From Mycobacterium sp. ELW1 (GTDB taxonomy: Bacteria; Actinomycetota; Actinomycetes; Mycobacteriales; Mycobacteriaceae): 64,000 bases of DNA. Positions 8,029 to 17,540 of the stretch are shown here, piece by piece (the stretch's first letter is position 1; each line of letters begins with the position of its first letter). The notes beneath the pieces are model-generated. The model was not told where the DNA came from and searched no databases. It saw nothing but the letters and a program-made list of their open reading frames with translations. The stretch spans positions 4,216,001 through 4,280,000 of the forward strand of contig NZ_CP032155.1 of NCBI RefSeq assembly GCF_008329905.1, read 5' to 3'. A program made the translations under genes and the position numbers.

Positions 8029-9383
8029 TCAGTCCTTCAGGCAGGCACCCGCCCCGTCGAGCACGCCGGTGCGGAAGTGCCGGATCCGTTCGTAACCGGC
8101 GCCCTGGCGGTCGACGTCACCGTCGCCGCGGAACACCAGCAGTGCGGTGATGGCCTCGTCGAGATCGCCGGGCGAGATGCCGAAGCTGCTGGTCTCTTTG
8201 CGGTTCTGCAGCAGGACGCTGGCGGTGTACGACCCGGCGAAGCAGTCGCCGCGCAGCGACTGGGTCTTGTCGTCGGACTTGTCATTGGCCCGGGTCATCG
8301 CGGCCAGCCCGAACTGCGTGGCGATCAACGTCGCGACCGCGTAGTCGCCACCCTGGTTGTACACGGTGCGCATCGCGTCGTTCTCCCAGCCGATGTAATC
8401 GTCTGGGACGCAATAGAACAGCGCATAACCGTCGGCGCGGGTGTTACCGCACATCGGCGGGTTGGACGGGTCGAACGGCTCCAGGCCCTTGACCGGCACC
8501 CAGGCCTCGCCGTTGGTCAGCTCCGGATAGACGTGCGCCCAGTAGTCCTCGATGTCGTAGGGCACGTCGTTGACCATCGCGTCGTAGGGCATGTCCCCAC
8601 CGGCGGCCTCGTCTTCGGCGTTCTGGAACGGCAGCTCGACGACCACCGGGTTGTCGTCGCGGTAGGCCTTGCAGGCGGTGGGCCCGTTGTCGTAGCCGTC
8701 CTGGAACGCGCCGACCCGGTCGAAGCCGCTCCCGTGGGCCGACGGGTCGATCTTGCTGGTTCCCGGCGAATCCCGGAGCTCGAGGATGCCCGCCAGGGCG
8801 TTGTCCATATCGGCGGCGTTGACCTTGTAGAGCCCCGAGTCCTTGGCATGCTTGGCCCAGCCACCGGCGAAGCAGTCGGCCTGCAACTCCTTGGTCACCG
8901 TGCGCGCGGTGAAATTGGACCGGGCCTGTATGGCATGGCCCCACTCGTGGGCGAGCACGATCGGAATGACGAAGTCACCGAATTTCGACTGCAGTTCGGG
9001 GAGAAGCGTTTCGGAGTCCCATGCCACCACATCCTTGCTGGCGCAGTAGAAGGCGTTGCCCGCGATATCGCTGGCGGCCTCGGCGCAGGGTGGCAGTTTC
9101 CCGACGACGGGATCACCGAGAAGAAGCCACCTTCCACCGGCTTGTATTCGCTGCCATAGAGCTTGGGGTATTCGACGGACCAGTACTTCTGCAGGTCGGC
9201 TATGGCCTGGACGGCGATCTTGTTGGGCCCGGTGGACGCATCACCGGTGATCTTGATGGCCTCGGGGGCCGTATTGGCAACCTGTGTGTTCTGCGCGAGG
9301 GACTGGGGTTTGTCGGGCTTCGGCCCCCCGCAGGCAGCCAGGACAATGGCCAGCACAGCCAGTATCAGAGCTTTGGATCGCAT
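8029..9383 (-). pseudogene. Neutral zinc metallopeptidase lipoprotein, broken by a frameshift
   Basis: The first part, from ATG at 9383, has a lipoprotein signal (LAVLAIVLAACGG, Cys18) and runs to GGFFSVIPSSG. The remainder continues one frame over as PPCAEAASDIAGNAFYCASK with the catalytic LAHEWGHAIQ (HExxH) and LQADCFAGGWAKHAKD. The two halves join cleanly if one base is restored in the GGGAAA run at 9097-9102 (plus strand TTTCCC). The product is a membrane-anchored putative neutral zinc metallopeptidase (YpfJ-like family). Either the gene is truly frameshifted or a homopolymer was under-called. Apart from this one lesion the coding sequence looks well preserved. Confidence 0.85.
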
Positions 9384-9463
9384 GCACGAACATTAGCCAT
9401 TACCACAGCTTCCTGCGGTGAATAACACAAAAACGGTTTGCCAACGGCGTAGCGCCGCGTCGA

Positions 9464-11629
9464 TTACTTGATCAGCGGGTCACGCGGCATGCCGAGGATG
9501 CGCTCCGCGATCTGGTTGCGGGTGATCTCCGACGTGCCGCCGGCGATGGACAGTGCGCGCGACCCCAGGGCCACCCGGCCTGCCATCTCGCCTTCGCCAC
9601 CCTCGAGTGCCGCATCCGGTCCGACCAGTGCCGCGGCGATGGTGCCCTGCTCCTGGAACTGTTCGGCCAGAATAAGTTTGGTGATGTTGCCTTCCGGGCC
9701 GGGCCCGGCGCCCTCCAGTGCGCGCACCACGCGGCGCAGGTTCAGCAGGCGCAGCGCCTGGTCCCTGGCCAGGAACCGGCCGACCCACTGAACCGCGCCG
9801 GCGACCCGGTCGCCGTGCGCCTTGGTCAGCGACACCAGCCACGCCGCTGCCGGCGCGATCGTGCCTGCGCCGCCGCCGATGCTCACCCGCTCGTTGCCCA
9901 GCGTGGCCCGCGCAACGGTCCACCCGGCGTTCGGCTCCCCGACGACGTCCTCGTCGGGGACGAACACGTCGTTGAAGAACACCTCGTTGAAGTCAGCGCC
10001 GCCGGTGATCTGGCGCAAGGGCCGAACCTCCACCCCCGGCGCCTCCATGTCCAGGATCACCGTCGTGATGCCGGCGTGCTTGGGCACGTCGAAGTCGGTG
10101 CGCACGGTGGCCAGGCCGCGCTTGCAGTAGTGCGCCCCACTGGTCCACACCTTCTGGCCGGTGATCTTCCAGCCGCCGTCCACCCGGGTAGCCCGGGTCT
10201 TGACCGCCGCGGCGTCCGAACCCGCCGACGGCTCGGAGAACAGCTGGCACCAGATCTCGTCCTTGCGCAGTGCCTTCTCGACGAATCTTTCGATCTGAGA
10301 AGGGGTTCCGTGCTGAATCAGGGTCAAGATCACCCAGCCGGTGATGCCGTAGTCCGGTCGCTTCACACCGGCGGAGGCGAACTCCTCTTCGATCAGCAGC
10401 TGCTCGACGGCACCGGCCGCCCGGCCCCACGGCTTGGGCCAGTGCGGCATCACGTACCCGGTCGCGATCAACTCGTCGAGTTGCGCCTTCTCATCCAGCT
10501 TGGCGAGTTCGGCTGCATCGCTGCGGATTTGAGTGCGCAGCTCCTCGGCCTCGGGCGGCAGGTCCAGGCTGTTGGCCCGGCCATGGCCGGCGTCGGTCAG
10601 GGTGAACACGTCGGTGGCCGGACCGTCCCCGCCGAGGACCGCCTGCACGGTCAGCGCCCGGCGCAGATGCAGATGGGCGTCATGCTCCCAGGTGAAGCCG
10701 ATCCCGCCGTGCACCTGAATGTTCAACTCCGCGTTGCGAACATAAGCCGGGAAAGCGAGGGCGGCCGCGGCTGCGGCGACCAATTCGAACTGCTGCTGGT
10801 CCTCACCGGCCGCACGGGCGGCATCCCACACGACGGCGATCGCCGACTCGGAGCCGACGATCATGTCAGCGCAGTGATGCTTGATCGCCTGGAAGGTCGC
10901 GATGGTGCGGCCGAACTGCTCGCGCACCTTGGCGTATTCGACAGCGGTGTCCACACAGTCCGAGGCTCCGCCCGCGGCCTCGGCCGCGAAGAGTGTGCGC
11001 GCCAGGGCCAGCGCCGCGGTGCGCGCCCCGGGCAGCACGTTGCCGGCCACCGAGACGTCGCGCAGCGTCACCCGCCCGGAGCGCCGCGCCCGGTCGAGGC
11101 TGCCCGGCAGTTCGACCGAGACCCCGTCGGCGCTTCGCTCCACCAGGAGCACGTCGTCACCGGCGACGAGCATCAGCAAGTCGGCGAGCCCGGCGCCGAG
11201 GACCACGCCCGCGTCGCCGCCGGCGGTGTCACCGGAGACGGTGAGGTTGCCACCGAATCCGACTGCGGCAGTGACGGATCCGTCGACCAGCCCGGGCAGC
11301 AACCGCGCCTTCTGCTCATCGCTGCCCACCGCCGACACCACCGCAGATGCGACCACGGTCGGCACGAACGGACCGGGCGCGACCGCGCGTCCGAGCTCGT
11401 CGATGACGACCACCAGTTCGGGCAACCCGAAACCCGAACCGCCGTACTGTTCGTCGACGTGCAGCCCGAGCCAGCCCAACCCGGCCAGCTCGGGCCAGAA
11501 CGGCGGTGCCGTCTCCTCGGCGTCGTCGGCGAGCAGCGCGCGCGCCGCGGCCCTCGCCTTCTGCGTGCTCAGAAATGAGCGCGCCACCTCGCTGAGTTCA
11601 CGGTGGTCGTCGGTCAGTGCGATACCCAT
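9464..11629 (-). CDS. fadE22: Double acyl-CoA dehydrogenase FadE22
   Basis: 721 residues containing two tandem acyl-CoA dehydrogenase modules: an N-terminal one ending with VHGGIGFTWEHDAHLHLRR and a C-terminal one with SEPSAGSDAAAVKTRA, KITGQKVWTSGA and the FAD/dimer motif SIAGGTSEITRNQIAERILG. It oxidises acyl-CoA thioesters at alpha-beta using FAD. A perfect AGGAGG at 11635-11640 precedes the ATG at 11629. The N-terminus MGIALTDDHRELSEVARSFL and the 721-residue length match my recollection of Rv3061c (FadE22), and cyp136, ligB and cstA surround it as in M. tuberculosis. Exact substrate unknown. Confidence 0.9.
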   Translation of the reverse strand: MGIALTDDHRELSEVARSFLSTQKARAAARALLADDAEETAPPFWPELAGLGWLGLHVDEQYGGSGFGLPELVVVIDELGRAVAPGPFVPTVVASAVVSAVGSDEQKARLLPGLVDGSVTAAVGFGGNLTVSGDTAGGDAGVVLGAGLADLLMLVAGDDVLLVERSADGVSVELPGSLDRARRSGRVTLRDVSVAGNVLPGARTAALALARTLFAAEAAGGASDCVDTAVEYAKVREQFGRTIATFQAIKHHCADMIVGSESAIAVVWDAARAAGEDQQQFELVAAAAAALAFPAYVRNAELNIQVHGGIGFTWEHDAHLHLRRALTVQAVLGGDGPATDVFTLTDAGHGRANSLDLPPEAEELRTQIRSDAAELAKLDEKAQLDELIATGYVMPHWPKPWGRAAGAVEQLLIEEEFASAGVKRPDYGITGWVILTLIQHGTPSQIERFVEKALRKDEIWCQLFSEPSAGSDAAAVKTRATRVDGGWKITGQKVWTSGAHYCKRGLATVRTDFDVPKHAGITTVILDMEAPGVEVRPLRQITGGADFNEVFFNDVFVPDEDVVGEPNAGWTVARATLGNERVSIGGGAGTIAPAAAWLVSLTKAHGDRVAGAVQWVGRFLARDQALRLLNLRRVVRALEGAGPGPEGNITKLILAEQFQEQGTIAAALVGPDAALEGGEGEMAGRVALGSRALSIAGGTSEITRNQIAERILGMPRDPLIK

Positions 11630-11720
11630 CGGATCCTCCTCGAGGCGGCGGTGCCCGGCCCAATCCCTATTGCTCTAATGCCTTACCACAGCCCGTTGAA
11701 ACCGCAGTACGGCGGCCGGA

Positions 11721-12479
11721 TCACTTGGGCGCGAAACGCTGCCCGGCGTCGAGACGGATGCACTGACCGTTGAGCATCGGGTTGTCGACGATCGCGGCGA
11801 CCAGCTTGGCGAATTCCTCGGGGCGGCCCAGACGCTTCGGGAAGGCGGCGTCCTTGGTCAGCGCCTTGGCGAACTCATCGGGAATGCCCTTGGTCAGGCC
11901 CGTGGCGAACAGGCTCGGCGCGATCGCGAGCGCGCGAATGCCGACCGGGCCGAGGTCACGTGCCATGGTCAGGCACATGCCGGCGATACCGGCCTTGGCG
12001 GCGGTGTAGGCAACCTGGCCGATCTGGCCTTCGAACGCGGCGATCGAGGCGGTGTTGATGATGACGCCGCGCTCCTCGTCTTCGGGCTCGTTGTTGGCCA
12101 TGTGCGCTGCCGCGAGGCGGCTGATGTTGAAGCTGGCGATCAGGTTGAGGTTGATCGTGCTCTGGAAGGTCTCCAGGGCGTGCGGGCCGTTCTTGCCGAA
12201 CGTCTTCTCCGCCACACCGCCGCCTGCGGTGGTCAGCACGACGTGCAGACCGCCCAGCGCCTCGACCGCCTCGGCAAGCACCTTCTCGGTGCCCGCGAAG
12301 TCGGTGACGTCGACCGGGATGAACGGGCCGCCCACACTGGACGCGACCTCGGGGCCGTCGGTGCCTTCGCGGTCGAGGATCGCCACCTTGGCGCCGTGCG
12401 AGGCCAGCAGCTCAGCGCTCGCCCGTCCGAAGCCCGATGCGCCGCCTACGACGACCACCTTCTTGCCCGAGATCTCCAT
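11721..12479 (-). CDS. SDR, 3-hydroxyacyl-CoA dehydrogenase type II-like
   Basis: 252 residues. Cofactor motif GGASGFGRASA near residue 12, catalytic Ser in INTASIAAFEG and YTAAKAG as the YxxxK site. The region after the active site (APSLFATGLTKGIPDEFAKAL) and overall length resemble HSD17B10/type II 3-hydroxyacyl-CoA dehydrogenases, which use NAD to oxidise 3-hydroxyacyl-CoA in beta-oxidation. It is on the same strand as, and 91 bases upstream of, fadE22, which fits a fatty-acyl or sterol side-chain role. AGGAG precedes the ATG. Confidence 0.88.
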   Translation of the reverse strand: MEISGKKVVVVGGASGFGRASAELLASHGAKVAILDREGTDGPEVASSVGGPFIPVDVTDFAGTEKVLAEAVEALGGLHVVLTTAGGGVAEKTFGKNGPHALETFQSTINLNLIASFNISRLAAAHMANNEPEDEERGVIINTASIAAFEGQIGQVAYTAAKAGIAGMCLTMARDLGPVGIRALAIAPSLFATGLTKGIPDEFAKALTKDAAFPKRLGRPEEFAKLVAAIVDNPMLNGQCIRLDAGQRFAPK

Positions 12480-12628
12480 CCGATACTCCTGTCCGTCGAC
12501 GCGGCACGGCTCCCGTACCGCTTACAGTTCGCAGTTCAATTCGCGGGGACACCTCGGTGGCGCCCAAGCCGGTACGCACGTTACCGCTCGTCATCGAACG
12601 GTAATGACCAAGGGTGCCTACCCAGCGG

Positions 12629-12634
12629 TAGGTT
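12629..12634 (+). promoter_or_regulatory. -10 element, likely leaderless start of the Mo-oxidoreductase gene
   Basis: TAGGTT fits the mycobacterial TANNNT -10 pattern and ends eight bases before the ATG at 12642, so transcription would begin at or next to the start codon. No Shine-Dalgarno sequence is present between them, which agrees with leaderless translation. Inferred. Confidence 0.4.
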
Positions 12635-12641
12635 GGCTCCC

Positions 12642-14189
12642 ATGGCCCGATCAACGATCGGTCTGCGGATGGGAGCGGGAGTGGCTGCGGCCGCCGTCGC
12701 CCTCGGTGTAGTCCAACTGACAGCTGCTTTCTTCTCGCCGGCCGCCGACGCGCGTACCGCGGTGGGCACCGCCGTCATCAACGCGACGCCCGGGCCGGTG
12801 AAGGAATGGGCCATCCAGACCTTCGGCACGGCCGACAAACTGTTCCTCTCGGTGGCGGTCATCGCCGTGATCGGGGTACTGGCCGCCGTCGCTGCAATCT
12901 GGGAACGGTCGCGCATCCCGGTCGGCTCCGTGGCGTTCCTGCTCGCCGCCGTTGCCGGAAGCGCGGCAGTGCTGGCCCGGCCGGGCGCACGGCCGGTCGA
13001 CATCATCCCCACCCTGCTCGGCGCGGTCTGCGGGATCGCAGTCCTGCGACTGCTCACATCCGGCCGCATCGTCGACGGCCCCACCACCGACGCCACCGAC
13101 GCCCCCGGCGCCTCCGACGTGGATACCGGGCGCCGGCTGTCGCTCGCGACGCTCGGGTTCGCCGGACTCGGGCTGCTCGGCGGCGTCGCGGGCGTGGCGA
13201 TCACCCGACGACTGCACTCGGTGTCCGGCGACCGGGACACCTTCGCTCTGCCCTCGGCCGCACCGCCGTCGCCGGTTCCCGCCGACGTCACACCGAACGG
13301 CGTCCAACTGCCCAGCTTCATCACCGGCAACGGCGACTTCTACCGCATCGACACCGCCTTGAGCGTCCCGCAGCTCTCCCGTGCCGACTTCCGGCTGCGC
13401 ATCCACGGGATGGTCGACCGCGAAATCACCTACACCTTCGACGATCTGAAGAAGTTCGAGCCGATCGAAAAGGTCGTGACGCTGACATGCGTGTCCAACC
13501 CGGTCGGCGGCGATCTCATCTCCAATGCCACCTGGACGGGCTACCGGGTCAGGGACCTGTTGCGGGACAGCGGAATCCACACTGATGCCGACATGGTGCT
13601 GTCGACGTCGGTGGACGGTTTTACCGCGGGCACCCCGGTGGAGGCGCTCACCGACGGCCGCGACGCGATCCTGGCGATCGGGATGAACGGTGTTCCCCTG
13701 CCGGTCGAGCACGGCTATCCCGCCCGCTTGGTGGTGCCTGGTCTGTACGGCTACGTGTCGGCCACCAAGTGGGTGGTGGACCTGGAGTTGACCCGCTTCG
13801 ACCGGGTGCAGGCCTACTGGACCAAGCTCGGCTGGTCCGAGCGCGGCCCGATCAAGACCGAGTCGCGGATCGACGTGCCGCGCGACAGCCAGAAGGTGGC
13901 CAGGGGGCCGGTGACCTTCGGCGGGGTGGCGTGGGCGCAGAACCGCGGCGTGAAGGCCGTCGAGGTCCGCATCGACGACGGGCCGTGGCAGCCGGCGCAG
14001 CTTGGTGCTGCCTACTCGAACGACACCTGGCGGCTGTGGAGCTTCCCGTGGACGGCAACCCAGAGCGGGGTTCACACGATCACGGTCCGCGCCACCGACA
14101 ACACCGGTGCGGTGCAGACGCCGGACCAGGCGCCGCCGGCGCCCGACGGTGCGACGGGCTGGCACTCGGTGTCCTTCGAAGTCGCCTGA
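12642..14189 (+). CDS. Membrane-anchored molybdopterin-dependent oxidoreductase (sulfite oxidase fold)
   Basis: 515 residues. About five hydrophobic helices fill residues 8-190 (for example LFLSVAVIAVIGVLAAVAAIW). A sulfite-oxidase-type Moco domain follows from about residue 235, with VTLTCVSNPVGGDL supplying the Mo-ligand Cys at about 283. A C-terminal Moco-dimerisation, Ig-like domain (GPVTFGGVAWAQNRGVKAVE and FPWTATQSGVHTITV) completes it. It is a presumed oxidoreductase facing the outside of the membrane; natural substrate unknown. Resembles M. tuberculosis Rv0218. ATG at 12642 is chosen from the -10 spacing; in-frame sequence upstream is antisense to the SDR gene. Confidence 0.87.
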   Translation: MARSTIGLRMGAGVAAAAVALGVVQLTAAFFSPAADARTAVGTAVINATPGPVKEWAIQTFGTADKLFLSVAVIAVIGVLAAVAAIWERSRIPVGSVAFLLAAVAGSAAVLARPGARPVDIIPTLLGAVCGIAVLRLLTSGRIVDGPTTDATDAPGASDVDTGRRLSLATLGFAGLGLLGGVAGVAITRRLHSVSGDRDTFALPSAAPPSPVPADVTPNGVQLPSFITGNGDFYRIDTALSVPQLSRADFRLRIHGMVDREITYTFDDLKKFEPIEKVVTLTCVSNPVGGDLISNATWTGYRVRDLLRDSGIHTDADMVLSTSVDGFTAGTPVEALTDGRDAILAIGMNGVPLPVEHGYPARLVVPGLYGYVSATKWVVDLELTRFDRVQAYWTKLGWSERGPIKTESRIDVPRDSQKVARGPVTFGGVAWAQNRGVKAVEVRIDDGPWQPAQLGAAYSNDTWRLWSFPWTATQSGVHTITVRATDNTGAVQTPDQAPPAPDGATGWHSVSFEVA

Positions 14190-14240
14190 CACCGTGGTTG
14201 TCCCGGACTGGTTGTCGTAGTGCCGTGCCACCCTGGAGCC

Positions 14241-15776
14241 ATGTTGCTCGGCGATGTCGTGGCCGCCTCCGCCGACGTGTCGGCGACGTCATCGCGGCTG
14301 GCCAAGGTGGCGCGAATCGCCGAGCTGTTGTCGGGCGTCGGGGATCCGCGAGTGGTTCAGGTCGTGGTGTCGTGGCTGTCCGGCGACCTGCCGCAGCGAC
14401 AGATCGGGGTGGGCTGGGCGGCGCTGCGGTCACTGCCCACACCTGCCGAGGAGTCCACCCTGACGGTGGTCGCAGTGGACGCGACGTTCACCGAGATCGG
14501 CGCCGTCGCGGGCAAGGGCTCCCAGGCCCGACGGGCCGAGCTGCTCGGCGATCTGTTCGGCGCGGCCACCGACGCCGAGCAGGTGTTCCTGCGCCGGCTG
14601 CTGGGCGGCGAGTTGCGCCAAGGCGCACAGGCCGGGGTGATGGCCGACGCGGTGGCGAAGGCGGCCGGCCTGCCCGCCGCAGCCGTGCGCCGGGCAGCCA
14701 TGCTCGGTGGCGATTTGCCTGCGGTGGCGGCCTCAGCGCTGACCGGCGGGGCGGACGCGCTCGGCGACTTCACGCTCACGGTGGGCAGGCCGGTCGGTCC
14801 GATGCTGGCCCAGACCGCGACCGGTGTGGCGGACGCGCTCGAACGCCTCAGCGGCGACGCGATTTTCGAGGCCAAGCTCGACGGCGCTCGTGTGCAGATC
14901 CACCGCTCGGGCGACGACGTGACCGTCTACACCCGCAGCCTCGACGATGTGACGGCCCGGCTTCCCGAGGTGGTGGACGCCGCGCTGGCGCTGCCGGTGA
15001 GTTCCCTGATCGCCGACGGTGAGGCGATCGCTTTGCGTCCCGACAACCGCCCGCACCGGTTTCAGGTCACCGCATCCCGGTTCGGGAAGAGCACTGATGT
15101 GGCCGCAGCCCGGGCGGCACAGCCACTGTCGGTGTTCTTCTTCGACATACTGCACCTCGACGGCGTCGACCTGCTCGACGAACCGACCCATGCCCGGCTC
15201 GTCGCGCTGGATGCGATCGTGCCCGCCGATCAGCGCGTTGACCGGTTGGCGACCGCGGATGCCGCTGCGGCACAGCAGTTTTTGGATGTGACGCTGGCCG
15301 CCGGACACGAAGGCGTGATGGCCAAATCGCCTGCCTCCCCCTACGAGGCGGGCCGCCGTGGTGCGGGCTGGCTGAAGGTCAAGCCGGTGCACACCCTTGA
15401 TCTGGTGGTGCTGGCGGTGGAATGGGGGTCGGGCCGACGGACCGGCAAGCTGTCCAATATTCACTTGGGCGCTCGCGATCCGGACAGCGGTGACTTCGTG
15501 ATGTTGGGCAAGACATTCAAGGGCATGACCGACGCGATGTTGGAGTGGCAGACCGCGCGGTTCAGCGAGCTGGCGACCGGTCCACTCGACAAGTACGTGG
15601 TGCCGGTGCGGCCCGAGCAGGTCGTCGAGATCGCCTTCGACGGAGTACAGGGCTCCAGCCGATATCCCGCCGGAATGGCGCTGCGCTTCGCGCGGGTGCT
15701 GCGGTACCGCGACGACAAGAGCCCGGCCGAGGCCGACACCGTCGACACCGTGCGCGCCTTCTACGAGCGCGACTGA
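14241..15776 (+). CDS. ligB: ATP-dependent DNA ligase LigB
   Basis: 511 residues beginning [20 protein letters not shown]. The adenylation motif I KLDGAR (nucleophilic Lys about residue 212) sits in [14 protein letters not shown]; later nucleotidyltransferase motifs include [25 protein letters not shown] and [15 protein letters not shown]. An N-terminal helical DNA-binding domain precedes the catalytic core and an OB-fold follows. It seals nicks using ATP and is non-essential in mycobacteria, where NAD-dependent LigA is essential. Sequence and position next to fadE22 match Rv3062. The stop is two bases from the convergent monooxygenase stop. A GTG seven codons upstream is a weaker start. Confidence 0.95.
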   Translation: MLLGDVVAASADVSATSSRLAKVARIAELLSGVGDPRVVQVVVSWLSGDLPQRQIGVGWAALRSLPTPAEESTLTVVAVDATFTEIGAVAGKGSQARRAELLGDLFGAATDAEQVFLRRLLGGELRQGAQAGVMADAVAKAAGLPAAAVRRAAMLGGDLPAVAASALTGGADALGDFTLTVGRPVGPMLAQTATGVADALERLSGDAIFEAKLDGARVQIHRSGDDVTVYTRSLDDVTARLPEVVDAALALPVSSLIADGEAIALRPDNRPHRFQVTASRFGKSTDVAAARAAQPLSVFFFDILHLDGVDLLDEPTHARLVALDAIVPADQRVDRLATADAAAAQQFLDVTLAAGHEGVMAKSPASPYEAGRRGAGWLKVKPVHTLDLVVLAVEWGSGRRTGKLSNIHLGARDPDSGDFVMLGKTFKGMTDAMLEWQTARFSELATGPLDKYVVPVRPEQVVEIAFDGVQGSSRYPAGMALRFARVLRYRDDKSPAEADTVDTVRAFYERD

Positions 15777-15777
15777 T

Positions 15778-17372
15778 TCAGTGAGCCGCGTTCTGCGAGA
15801 AGGCCAGTAGCCAGCCGTCGCCGGTACGCACCGCGACACTGGTGTTGCGACGGGTCCGCCGCCGGATTGGTCCGGTGATCGCGGTGCGGGCTTGGATCAA
15901 CGCCACGTCGGGCGTGAGATAACGCAGTCGGGTGATCTGGGTTGGCGCCCGGCAGCGATGTGCCTGACGGTCGACAAGCGCACGGATGGCCTGTTCATCG
16001 GTTCCGGTCAGCGACGAGTGCGACGCGGCCGGCGGGTCATACAGCGTCGCGCGTGGGTGGCGGAGGTTGGCGAGCAGGACTCGCGCGAGAAACTTTCGGT
16101 CCCGCAGCCTCGCGGGCGGATCGATGAGACCGCGGACCCGCAGAATCTGTTCGGCTACAGCGACGTCCGTGCCGGCAGCGCGCAGCACCGCACGCTGCAT
16201 CCACCTCTGCGTGCGGTGCACCGAAGCGGGCCCGGGCTGGTCGATGGCCCGATTGACCGCCCACACCGGTCCGATGTGTTCGCCCGCGGCCCGATAGAAC
16301 CGCCGGGGCAAGTCGGCGGCGCCTGTACGCAGGCAGTCGCGCAACGAAAGGGCCTGCAGGGCAGCCATTGTCATTCCTTGCCCATGGAGCGGGTTGAGGC
16401 TGCACAGCGCATCGCCGACGACGACCAGCCCCGGTGGTAGTTCCGGCATTTGCTCATAGCGTCGCCACACCGCGCCGGTGTTGCGTGAGATCGAGATCTC
16501 CCCACACAAGTCGCGTCGCGCAGTCCGGCTACCATCTCGGCGGGCAGCATCCGCTCGGCCGTTCGCATCATCTCCGCGAAACTGCCTGGCGGCGGGCCAC
16601 ATTCATCCGAACACGAAACCGCCAACATCCAGGTGTCGTGCTCGTACGCGACGAGCATTGCTCCCGGCGCCTGTCGGCCCTGATTGACGAATACCAGCCG
16701 CTGCCGGATGCGCCCCGGTGGAATATGCAACAGCTGACTGGAATATCCCCCCGTTGACGGGACCCTATTCTCGGGCACCACACCGAAGCCCTGGTTCACC
16801 AGCTGGCGCGCTGAGCATGCAGCGCGTCCCGTGGCGTCGACTACGAGGTCGCTCTTCAGGATCGACGCGCTGCCCGTCTCACGGTCGATAACCCGGACAC
16901 CGACGACCGAACCACCCGCGAGCACCGGTCCGACAATGTTCTGCTGCCCGATGACCGTGACATTCGGCAGCTCGTTGACGCGTCGGCGCAGGTGGAACTC
17001 GAGGAGCGGCCGACTGGCTTGACAGGCCGCGACCGCTTGCGGATCTGCAAGGTGGCCAACGGGATTGAGCTCATGATTGCCGATCCGGACGTAAATCCGC
17101 GACAGGTCGTCACCGTCGTCGACGACGGCCCCATCCGCACCCATCTCGGTCAGGATTGCGGGGAACAGCTCACCGATCGCCTGCGTACCGCGGCTCAGGA
17201 GGCTGTGCAGATGACGCCCCTGCGGCACCCCGGTCCGCTGCGCCGCGCAATCGGGCAGAGCGTCACGTTCCACGACCGTTACGGACGCATAGAACTCCGA
17301 CAGAACCCGCGCCGCGAGAAGTCCCGCCATGCCGGCACCCAGAACCACCGCGTGCGAACCCAATTCGGCCAT
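15778..17372 (-). pseudogene. Decayed FAD-dependent monooxygenase with a truncated SnoaL-like tail
   Basis: From ATG 17372 the first 300 residues are a flavin hydroxylase: VVLGAGMAGLLAARVLSEF (dinucleotide site) and VVDATGRAA. The frame then breaks, and the FAD-binding VVVGDALCSLNPLHGQGMTM continues one frame over. Restoring one base in the GGGG run (CCCC at 16500-16503) rejoins DATCVG with EISISRNTGAVW. After the oxygenase ends (~residue 420), the frame runs into GTDEQAIRALVDRQ and RLRYLTPDVALIQARTAITG ... TSVAVRTGDGWLLAF. These look like the two ends of a SnoaL/SgcJ-type NTF2-like domain with about 50 residues missing between them. One frameshift plus this degenerate tail suggests decay, although the frameshift alone could be a consensus error. 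Confidence 0.75.
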
Positions 17373-17450
17373 GTGGTCGCCTCCATCCCGCTGCGCCGCA
17401 CGGTGGCATCCGCAGCTCCGAGCAGTGACCCTACACCAACATTAAGAAAA

Positions 17451-17465
17451 ATAAGGGACACTTAT
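17451..17465. promoter_or_regulatory. AT-rich inverted repeat upstream of the decayed monooxygenase
   Basis: ATAAGGGACACTTAT has perfect 5-bp arms (ATAAG/CTTAT) and lies about 80 bases before the monooxygenase start, inside an A/T-rich patch unlike the surrounding DNA. It is placed like an operator or promoter element for that gene. No regulator gene is adjacent. Confidence 0.35.
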
Positions 17466-17540
17466 GGAAATTCTAAGGATGTCATAGGCAAGCGCGACTG
17501 ACGCCGCTCCCACTCACCGCACTACGACTACACGCGAGGC

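Noticed and set aside
12651..14231. Long open frame (526 codons) on the minus strand over the molybdopterin oxidoreductase
   Set aside because: High G+C opens antisense frames; the translation is rich in Arg/His/Gly without any family motif, while the plus frame has clear Moco motifs.
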